A DNA stretch of 64,000 nt from Gammaproteobacteria bacterium. GTDB taxonomy: Bacteria; Pseudomonadota; Gammaproteobacteria; Ga0077536. Both the position numbers and the translations under genes were made by a program. The notes beneath the pieces were generated by a model that saw nothing but the letters and a program-made list of their open reading frames with translations, was not told where the DNA came from and did no database searches. Each line of letters opens with the position of its first letter. Position 1 is the first letter of the stretch. The stretch is from assembly GCA_024235015.1 (NCBI GenBank), contig JACKNG010000002.1, forward strand, positions 124,001 through 188,000, given 5' to 3'. Below are positions 57,586 through 64,000 of the stretch, piece by piece.

Positions 57586-58652
57586 GCGAGCAGGTTGTCG
57601 TCGCCGAGCTCGAGCTCGGGGCAGCGATTGAGGTCACCCAGGCGGGCGGCGACGTCGCTCCAGCGCGACGACGCGTGCAGGCTGGCGAGGTCGGGCGCAG
57701 CGCCGCGGCCGTGCATGCGGGTGAGCCGGGCCTGCGTGCTGGGAAAGCGCGCGTCGCGGCCGAGGGCATCGAGGATCTCGACGACGGCGTCGCGCCGGTT
57801 GCACACCAGCAGCACGTCGCAGCCGGCGGCGAGCGCGAGTTCGGCGCGCTCGGCATACGACGACGCAGCGCCGAGCGCGGCACCGGCCATGCTCAGATCG
57901 TCGCTGAACACGACGCCCTCGAAGCGCAGATCGCCGCGCAGGACCTCGCCGATCCAGCGCCGCGAGTAACCGGCCGCGACGCTGTCGACCCGTGGGTAGA
58001 GTACGTGCGCCATCATGATGCCCTCGAGCCCGGCGCGCACCAGCGCGCGGAAAGGCAACAAGTCGGCCTGCTCGATGTCGTAGAGATCGCGCTCGTCGAC
58101 CGGCAACTCGTGGTGGGAGTCGGCGGCAACGCAGCCATGCCCCGGGAAATGCTTGCCGACGGCGACCATGCCGCTCGCGTGCAAACTGCCGACGTAGGCC
58201 TGGGCGAGGCGCGCAACGGTGTGCGGCTCGCCGTGCAGAGCGCGGTCGCCGATCACCGCGCTGTGCGCCATGCGCAGGTCGAGCACCGGCGCGAAACTGA
58301 AATCGACCCCCACCGCGCGCAGCTCGCTGGCCATCATCCACGCGCAGTCGGCAGCCAGCGCGAGCGCCGCATCGGGGTCGCGGTCATACAGCTCGCCGAG
58401 CATGGCCAGCGCCGGCAGCTCGACGAAATCGTGGCGGAAGCGCTGCACCCGGCCGCCTTCCTGGTCGACGGCGATCAGCAGGCGCGGCTCGCGCAGGGCG
58501 TGGATGGCCTCGGTCAGTGCGCGCAGTTGTGCCGGCTCTTCGTAGTTGCGCGCGAACAGGATCACGCCACCGACCTGGGGATGCCGCAGCAGCTCGCGAT
58601 CGGCGGGGCTGAGCGTGCAGCCCTCGATGTCGATCATCAATGGTCCGAGCAT
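57582..58652 (-). CDS. nagZ: Beta-N-acetylhexosaminidase NagZ
   Basis: Glycoside hydrolase family 3 enzyme that removes N-acetylglucosamine from recycled muropeptides. The 356-residue protein has VDQEGGRVQR, KHFPGHGCVAADSHHELP with the mobile-loop Asp-His (His180), and the nucleophile in FSDDLSMAGA (Asp251). Length is close to the family's. It also feeds the beta-lactamase induction pathway where ampR/ampC exist; none is seen here. Confidence 0.96.
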   Translation of the reverse strand: MLGPLMIDIEGCTLSPADRELLRHPQVGGVILFARNYEEPAQLRALTEAIHALREPRLLIAVDQEGGRVQRFRHDFVELPALAMLGELYDRDPDAALALAADCAWMMASELRAVGVDFSFAPVLDLRMAHSAVIGDRALHGEPHTVARLAQAYVGSLHASGMVAVGKHFPGHGCVAADSHHELPVDERDLYDIEQADLLPFRALVRAGLEGIMMAHVLYPRVDSVAAGYSRRWIGEVLRGDLRFEGVVFSDDLSMAGAALGAASSYAERAELALAAGCDVLLVCNRRDAVVEILDALGRDARFPSTQARLTRMHGRGAAPDLASLHASSRWSDVAARLGDLNRCPELELGDDNLLA

Positions 58653-58701
58653 GGCCGGCGCTGTCTCCCGCGGTAGCTGCCGCGCAGTATACGCGTTCGC
58701 G

Positions 58702-59508
58702 TCAGGCGCCCACCCGGTGCCCGCGCTGAATACGATCGCGCAGACGGTCGCCGAGCAGGTTGATGGCCACGACCACGCTGAGCAGGGCGAGGCCCGGCAT
58801 CACCACCAGGTGCGGGGCGAACAACAGGTAGCGCGTGCCGTCGCGGATCAGGCTGCCCCAGGACGGCGCCGGTGGTTGTACGCCGAGCCCGAGGAAGGAC
58901 AGGCCGGCCTCGGCGACGATCACCGCGGCCAGGGCGAAGGTACCCTCGACCACCAGCGGCCCTGCAATGAGCGGCAACACGTGCCGGTACACGATGGTGA
59001 ACCCGGGCGTGCCGAGGGCACGCGCGACGGCAACGTGGTCGCGTTCGCGCACGGCCAGGGTCTGCGCGCGCGCCAGGCGCGCGAACCCGACCCAGCCGAC
59101 CACGCCGAGTGCGATGATGACGTTGCCCACCCCGGGCCCCAGCACCCCGGCCAGGGCGATGGCGAGCAGGATGCCGGGGAAGGCGAGAAAGACGTCGATC
59201 ACCCGGCCGAGCAGGAGATCGATCCAGCCACCCAGCCAGGCCGCGGTAACGCCGATCGCGATGCCGATGGCAGCGGTCACCGTCACCACGACCGCGGACA
59301 CCAGCAGCGAGACCCGTGCCCCCGCCACCACCCGCCAGGCCAGCGAACGGCCGAGATCGTCGGTGCCCATCCAGGCGGCCACGCCCGGTGCTTCGAACAT
59401 GCGCGTGAGATCGATGGCAGTGACCGCATCCGCCGCGGCCGGTGCCACCGCTAGCGCCGTGATCCAGGCCGCCAGGACCGCGATGGCGAGGCGCGTCGCG
59501 AGCGTCAT
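58702..59508 (-). CDS. Peptide-type ABC transporter permease (DppC-like)
   Basis: A 268-residue permease starting MTLATRLAIAVLAAW, with about six hydrophobic helices and the EAA-like loop ERDHVAVARALGTPGFTIVYRHVLP. The MGTDDLGRSLAWRVVAGARVSL segment is typical of DppC/OppC proteins. It overlaps the DppB-like gene by four bases. No ATPase or binding protein gene is within the visible neighbourhood. Confidence 0.88.
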   Translation of the reverse strand: MTLATRLAIAVLAAWITALAVAPAAADAVTAIDLTRMFEAPGVAAWMGTDDLGRSLAWRVVAGARVSLLVSAVVVTVTAAIGIAIGVTAAWLGGWIDLLLGRVIDVFLAFPGILLAIALAGVLGPGVGNVIIALGVVGWVGFARLARAQTLAVRERDHVAVARALGTPGFTIVYRHVLPLIAGPLVVEGTFALAAVIVAEAGLSFLGLGVQPPAPSWGSLIRDGTRYLLFAPHLVVMPGLALLSVVVAINLLGDRLRDRIQRGHRVGA

Positions 59509-60437
59509 GCACCGCTCCCGATACGCGGATCGAGCCGCGCATAGAGCAGGTCGGTCAGCACGTTGACGAGCACGTAACTGAGCGCGATCAACAGCACCGC
59601 GCCCTGCACCACGGGGTAGTCCCGGCGATGAATTGATTCGACCGCGAGCTGCCCCAGCCCCGGCCAGCCGAACACCGTCTCGGTGACGACGGCGCCGCCG
59701 AGCAGGGCACCGAGCTGCAGGCCGAGCGTGGTGACGATCGGCAGGGCAGCGTTGCGTAGCGCATGACCGACGACGACGCGCGCGGCGGGCAGGCCTCGCG
59801 CGCGCGCCGCCAGCACGTAGGGCCGACCGAGTTCCTCGAGCAGGGCCGCGCGGGTCATGCGCGCGAGCAGCGCGGCGAGCGACAGGCCGAGGGTCGCCGC
59901 GGGCAGGACGAGGGCGCGCGCCGAGTCCGCCCCGCCGATGGGAAACCAGCCGAGGCCGACCGCGAAGATCAGCATAAGAAAGGGACCGAGGACGAAATTC
60001 GGCACCGACATACCGAGTACCGCGAGCACCGCGCTGCCGGTATCCCACGCACGCCCGGCGCGCAGCGCGGCGAGCACGCCGAGGGGCACGCCGATCACCA
60101 CGGCGACGGCCAGGCTGGCGCCGGCGAGCAGCGCGGTCATGGCGAAATGGCCGCCCAGCAGCGCCGCCACCGGTCGACCGGTGGCGAGCGAGACACCCAG
60201 GTCACCGTGCGCGAGACCCAGCATGAAATCCAGCCACTGCAGTGCCAGGTGGCGGTCGAGCCCGAGCGCGGCGCGCAGCGCGGCACGATCGCCCGCGCTG
60301 GCGTACTCGCCGAGCATGACCTCGACCGGGTCGCCCGGAACCAGGTGCAACAGCAGGAACACCAGGGTGGTCACACCGAGCACGACCACGGCAGCACTGG
60401 CCAGGACGGCGGCGGGATGGGTCGGGCGTACGTTCAC
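59505..60437 (-). CDS. Peptide-type ABC transporter permease (DppB-like)
   Basis: A 310-residue permease with the DppB/OppB layout: LLLHLVPGDPVEVMLGEYAS after the first helix, GLDRHLALQWLDFMLGLAHGDLG, the EAA loop RPYVLAARARGLPAARVVVGHALRNAALPIV, split here by its Pro, and VTETVFGWPGLGQL. It should pair with the DppC-like permease downstream. Substrate unknown; peptides, nickel or glutathione are all transported by this family. Confidence 0.9.
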   Translation of the reverse strand: MNVRPTHPAAVLASAAVVVLGVTTLVFLLLHLVPGDPVEVMLGEYASAGDRAALRAALGLDRHLALQWLDFMLGLAHGDLGVSLATGRPVAALLGGHFAMTALLAGASLAVAVVIGVPLGVLAALRAGRAWDTGSAVLAVLGMSVPNFVLGPFLMLIFAVGLGWFPIGGADSARALVLPAATLGLSLAALLARMTRAALLEELGRPYVLAARARGLPAARVVVGHALRNAALPIVTTLGLQLGALLGGAVVTETVFGWPGLGQLAVESIHRRDYPVVQGAVLLIALSYVLVNVLTDLLYARLDPRIGSGA

Positions 60438-60616
60438 CGGCCCGCTAATCTAGCAGGCCGGGGACGGTGATCGCATCGCCGGCGACGCCCTGTTGCGAGG
60501 GCCGGTAACGACGCACGACGCGCTGGCGGAACACGGTCGGCGTTGCCACCGAAGTGTGAGCCGGGCCACCGAAACGTCGCCGCGCGCGCAGCAGGCGAGC
60601 GTGTAGAATCGCGCCC

Positions 60617-61111
60617 ATGCCACACTACGAGTTCAGGGAAGGCGCCGAGACGGACGACTGGGTCGACCAGGGTTCGCGTCTGCTCAACCTGGTGGTCAGG
60701 GTGATCGGCCTGGTCCTGCTCGGCACCGGCTTCATCGTCGCCCTGCTGGTCATCTCGAGCGCCTGGTCGTTGTACGAGAACCCGGCGCGGATCGAGGCAT
60801 TCGCGCTCGAGGTCGAGCGCGGTTCCAACCTCGACCTGACCTTGTCGAGCGCGGTCAGTCGCGGTCGCAGCCAGGTCGAGGACGCGACCGCGGTCGATGC
60901 CGAAGCGATCGCCACCGCGCCAGGGCCGGCGGCGCCGGCGTTCCGCTTTTCCTATTTCGTCGCCTGGATGCTGACCATCCTGCTGCTGCTGCTGATCGGG
61001 CGCCTGGCCATTGCCGCCGTGCGCACCGGTGGTGAACTCGCGCTGTACGACGTCAAGGTCGGCAAGCTGGCCCGCGCGCTGCTGCGCGAGCGCCAGCGTG
61101 CCGGCGGCTGA
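60617..61111 (+). CDS. Hypothetical two-helix membrane protein
   Basis: Not recognised. A 164-residue protein starting MPHYEFREGAETDDWVDQGS, with two strongly hydrophobic segments (about residues 24-50 and 113-136), an acidic/Ala-rich linker between them and a basic C-terminal tail (LARALLRERQRAGG). A TAGAAT box (60604-60609) lies so close to the ATG that the message may be nearly leaderless; no ribosome binding site is evident. Confidence 0.75.
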   Translation: MPHYEFREGAETDDWVDQGSRLLNLVVRVIGLVLLGTGFIVALLVISSAWSLYENPARIEAFALEVERGSNLDLTLSSAVSRGRSQVEDATAVDAEAIATAPGPAAPAFRFSYFVAWMLTILLLLLIGRLAIAAVRTGGELALYDVKVGKLARALLRERQRAGG

Positions 61112-61120
61112 ACGGCCGCC

Positions 61121-62155
61121 TCAGCTCGGCTCGCCGTCGACGCCGTCCTGTACCGTGTCCGCCTGGCGGACGCCGCCGGGCAGGCTCGGGGCCTGGCATT
61201 CCGCGGCAACCGCGACCGCTCGCGAGTACAGTTCGCCGTAGTAGTTCTTGGTGCTGCTACGCATCACCGGCATGAGCCCGATCTTGTACGAGGCCATCAT
61301 CACGCCCATGCCGTCCTGCAGGCCGTTGCCGAACATCAGGTCCATGCGGATGTTCGAGTTCAGCACCTGGTCGTAGGCGCCCCACAGGCGCGGCGCGCTG
61401 AACGGACCACCGCCGGCGAGCACGTCGAGGATGACCTTGCCCTTGCCGTCGTGGTAGCCGAGCGCGGCGAAACCCTCGCCCTCGTAGTAGCTGAAGCTCG
61501 CACCGCCGCACTGCGTCGGCACGGTGTAGTCGTAGCGATCGATGTAACTGTCGGTGTACTCGCTCGGCATCTGCAGGCCGCGCGTGCGCACGCGGTGGCG
61601 CACGCCCTTGCCGCGCACCTCGGCGGCAACGTTCATGATTTCCTCGACCGTGCCATGCGGCTTGGAGATGAAGCGCTTGCCGCCGACGTTGAGATATTCG
61701 CGAGCACTGTCGGTGGTCGCCGGAGTACCGATGATCTCGATGGTCGGCACGACCTGCTGGGCGCCGTCGGTGAGGGTACCGTCGTCGGCCATGGCGACGT
61801 GGCTGATGAGCCCGGCCGCGAACATCAGCACCGGGGCCAGGCGACGGCGCTCGTCGCGACAGCTCAGCTCGCGCTTGCGCCGGTCCTCGAGCAGGGCAAA
61901 CCCGTTGGCGACGGCGTAGGCGCGCAGGCGCCCGAACACGCCGGGTTCGTCGCGCTCCAGCCCGCGCCGGTGCACCAGGGTGCGCAAACCGTTGACGAAA
62001 CACGGGTGAACCGTGGTGAGCATGCGCATCGGTGCGCTGTCCCGCGTCCTTGCCACCGCTTGCGCCAAGCGTTTCAGGATCGGCCCGTCACCGATGTCCT
62101 GCAGCGCCGCGCCAGCGTCGCGGGCGCCATCGTCTTGCGCGAGAGTGGTCTGCAT
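61121..62155 (-). CDS. Unrecognised 344-residue protein with a sigma-28-type promoter
   Basis: Not recognised. The ATG at 62155 is well supported by GGAGGA seven bases upstream. Residues 1-100 are soluble and basic near the end (DRRKRELSCRDERRR); a hydrophobic stretch follows at 106-122 (LAPVLMFAAGLISHVAM), which could be a membrane anchor or a buried helix. The C-terminal part (about 130-310) is rich in Gly and Tyr (GGKRFISKPHGTVEE, YYEGEGFAALGYHDGKGK). It is transcribed from a near-consensus flagellar promoter, so a link to motility is likely, but no fold is assigned. Confidence 0.8.
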   Translation of the reverse strand: MQTTLAQDDGARDAGAALQDIGDGPILKRLAQAVARTRDSAPMRMLTTVHPCFVNGLRTLVHRRGLERDEPGVFGRLRAYAVANGFALLEDRRKRELSCRDERRRLAPVLMFAAGLISHVAMADDGTLTDGAQQVVPTIEIIGTPATTDSAREYLNVGGKRFISKPHGTVEEIMNVAAEVRGKGVRHRVRTRGLQMPSEYTDSYIDRYDYTVPTQCGGASFSYYEGEGFAALGYHDGKGKVILDVLAGGGPFSAPRLWGAYDQVLNSNIRMDLMFGNGLQDGMGVMMASYKIGLMPVMRSSTKNYYGELYSRAVAVAAECQAPSLPGGVRQADTVQDGVDGEPS

Positions 62156-62209
62156 GAGGCGTCCTCCAGCCCGTGGTCGGGGGTCCCGAATCGTTGTCGA
62201 CGTGGAGGT

Positions 62210-62236
62210 CTATCGGCCGCAGCGGCACAAGCTTTA
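62210..62236 (-). promoter_or_regulatory. Near-consensus sigma-28 (FliA) promoter
   Basis: On the minus strand TAAAGCTT (62229-62236), exactly 11 bases, then GCCGATAG (62210-62217). The E. coli FliA consensus is TAAAGTTT-N11-GCCGATAA, so seven of eight bases match in each box with the right spacing. It lies about 48 bases of leader upstream of the 344-residue gene's ATG. Confidence 0.8.
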
Positions 62237-62359
62237 TGACGCAGTTCACGATCCTGGTACGCGCCGCGTACAGAGCCGCTCGCCTCTAGCGGTAGTGGGG
62301 GCCGCGGCCCGCCGGCACGAGATTTGGGGGCAGGAGCGGAGAAGGTGGGCAGCGCGACC

Positions 62360-64000
62360 TCAGTGCAGCGAGGGCCCGGTCACGACGGGCGGCACTTCCT
62401 GCTCGGGTACCTCCCCCGCGAGGTCCGCCACGCCGCCGCGTGCGGACAGCCAGCGCGCCAGTTCGTCGGCCGGCCGCGGCGTGCTGAGCAGGAAACCCTG
62501 CATCTCGTCGCAGCGCTGTTCGCGCAGGAAGGCCAGTTGGGCGTCAGTCTCCACGCCTTCGGCGATGACCGACAGGCCCATGCTGTGCGCCATGACGATG
62601 ATGGCCTGGGTGATGGCCGCATCGCCGGCATCGCTGACGATGTCGCGCACGAAAGACTGGTCGATCTTGACCTGGTCCACCGGCAGGCGCTTGAGGTTGG
62701 ACAACGAGGCGTAACCGGTACCGAAATCGTCGATGGCGATACGGATACCGAGCGCGCGGATCTCGTCGAGCACGGACCGCGCGCGCTCGGGATCGATCAT
62801 CAATGCGCTTTCGGTGACTTCGAGCATGATGTCACCGGGACGCGCACCGCTGGTCGCGAGCGCCTCGCGTACGACACCGACCAGGGCGTGCGTCGACAGC
62901 TGTCGCGCCGAGATGTTGACCCCGACCTGCAGGGGTATGCCCGCGCCCCGCCACGCTGCCGCCTGTCGACATGCCGCGCCCAACACCCAACGCCCGATGT
63001 CGTGGATGAGACTACTGTCCTCGGCGATCGGCACGTACTCGCCCGGTAACAGCAAGCCGCGTTCGGGGTGGTGCCAGCGCAACAGCGCTTCCGCCCCGAT
63101 TACGCGTCCCGAGACGAGCGCGATCTGGGGCTGGTAGTAGATCTCGAACTGGTTCTGCTCCAGCGCCAGGCGCAAGCCGTTTTCGAGCTCCAGGCGCAGC
63201 CGCGCGTGGCGGTTGTACGCCTCGTCGAAATATCCGATCTCGTTGCGTTCGCGGCGCTTGATCCGATGCAGCGCGTCATCGGCGCAGGCAAACAGGCCGG
63301 CGGCATCGGCCGCATCCTGGGGATAGAGCGCGATGCCCACGCAGGCGGTGAGGTGCACCCGCTGGTCGCCGATCGGGTAGGGCGCCGTGGCGGCCTCGAT
63401 GAACTTACGCGCCAGCACCCCGGCCAGGTCGGGTTGGCCGAGTCGCTCGATCAGAATGGCGAACTGGTCGCCGTCCCAACGCGCCACGGTGTCGGCAGCG
63501 CGGGTGACCTCGTTCAGGCGCGTCGCCACCGCGACGAGGAGTTCGTCGCCGACATGGTGCCCATGGGTACTGTTGACGAAATTGAAGTTGTCGAGATCGA
63601 GGAACAGCACCGCCACGCTGCCGCCGGCGCGGCGCGCGGCCGCAATCGCCTGGGTCACGCGGTCGGCCAGCAAGCCGCGGTTCGGCAAGCTGGTCAGCGC
63701 ATCGTGGCTGGACTGGTGCGCGAGTTGCTCGGACAGACTCAGGTTGGTGGTCATGTCGTGAAACGCCACCACCGTACCCTCGAGGTCGCCGAGCGGACCG
63801 ATCAGGGGGCTGGCCGTCACCCGCACCACGCTCGCGTCACCCGCGCGCCGCGCGAGGGTGACGTAGGACGGTGAGCGCACTGCGCGATGTTCACTCAGCG
63901 CCTGGGCGATGACCGCGCCGATGCGCCCCGCGTCGTCCGCCTGGGGCGCCCAGAACACGGCGGTGACGTGACGGCCCAGGGCATCACGGCGGGCCACGCC
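62360..64000 (-). CDS. PAS-GGDEF-EAL c-di-GMP signalling protein (5'-truncated by window edge)
   Basis: At least 546 residues are visible; the N-terminus lies beyond the window. A PAS fragment (VVRVTASPLIGPLGDLEGTV) is followed by a GGDEF domain (HDALTSLPNRGLLADR) whose active motif reads WDGDQF instead of GGDEF. The EAL domain keeps its catalytic residues: AEALLRW, NISARQL, EVTESALM, IDDFGTGYASL, VKIDQSFV and AEGVET. It therefore probably degrades c-di-GMP, with the GGDEF domain acting at most as a GTP sensor. It is adjacent to the 344-residue gene, same strand. Confidence 0.93.
   Translation of the reverse strand, partial: GVARRDALGRHVTAVFWAPQADDAGRIGAVIAQALSEHRAVRSPSYVTLARRAGDASVVRVTASPLIGPLGDLEGTVVAFHDMTTNLSLSEQLAHQSSHDALTSLPNRGLLADRVTQAIAAARRAGGSVAVLFLDLDNFNFVNSTHGHHVGDELLVAVATRLNEVTRAADTVARWDGDQFAILIERLGQPDLAGVLARKFIEAATAPYPIGDQRVHLTACVGIALYPQDAADAAGLFACADDALHRIKRRERNEIGYFDEAYNRHARLRLELENGLRLALEQNQFEIYYQPQIALVSGRVIGAEALLRWHHPERGLLLPGEYVPIAEDSSLIHDIGRWVLGAACRQAAAWRGAGIPLQVGVNISARQLSTHALVGVVREALATSGARPGDIMLEVTESALMIDPERARSVLDEIRALGIRIAIDDFGTGYASLSNLKRLPVDQVKIDQSFVRDIVSDAGDAAITQAIIVMAHSMGLSVIAEGVETDAQLAFLREQRCDEMQGFLLSTPRPADELARWLSARGGVADLAGEVPEQEVPPVVTGPSLH

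Overview
The window is a 64 kb piece of a GC-rich bacterial chromosome, most likely from a gammaproteobacterium. The evidence is gene order: the tRNA-Tyr/Gly/Thr-tuf-tRNA-Trp-secE-nusG-rplKAJL-rpoB cluster, the def-fmt-rsmB block beside dprA-smg-topA, the dapF-DUF484-xerC-hslVU-DUF971-ubiEJB block, and a mannose-sensitive hemagglutinin (MSHA) type IV pilus locus. I could not assign a genus. I see no insertion sequence, phage, integrase other than XerC, CRISPR array or rRNA. Coding density is very high and many neighbours overlap by 4 bases (ATGA or GTGA).

Region 1 (1-8622, minus strand) is the translation/transcription core operon, from a promoter next to tRNA-Tyr through the tRNAs, tuf, secE, nusG, L11, L1, L10 and L7/L12 into rpoB, which runs off the left edge. 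It carries an L10-type leader before rplJ and an attenuator-like hairpin between rplL and rpoB. Region 2 (8969-14300, minus) holds topA, smg, dprA and a secreted LysM protein resembling the secretin-associated TsaP. Region 3 (14463-24668, plus) runs def-fmt-rsmB, a DUF4390 protein, an NtrY/NtrX-type two-component pair, the TrkA/TrkH potassium uptake system and a small TPR protein. pyrD (class 1B type) and trmL follow as a divergent pair.

Region 4 (26146-41292, minus) is an MSHA pilus locus reading mshI, mshI2, J, K, L, M, N, E, G, F, A, then an O-antigen-ligase-like membrane protein, then C, D, O, P. MshE carries both 24-residue c-di-GMP-binding repeats. The O-antigen-ligase-like gene sits between the main pilin and the minor pilins, which suggests pilin glycosylation. 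No mshB, mshQ or mshH equivalent lies in the locus as seen here.

Region 5 (41520-50401) has gpsA-secB-yibN (minus), then gpmI-envC-ctpA-yibQ (plus), the last converging on ubiB with a 78-base overlap. Region 6 (48728-60437, minus) holds ubiquinone biosynthesis (ubiE, ubiJ, ubiB), DUF971, hslVU, xerC, DUF484, dapF, a TraB/GumN protein, nagZ and an orphan pair of peptide-type ABC permeases. The right end has a two-helix membrane protein, an unrecognised 344-residue protein behind a near-consensus flagellar sigma-28 promoter, and a PAS-GGDEF-EAL protein cut by the window edge. Its GGDEF motif is degenerate while its EAL motifs are intact, so it probably degrades the c-di-GMP that MshE would sense.
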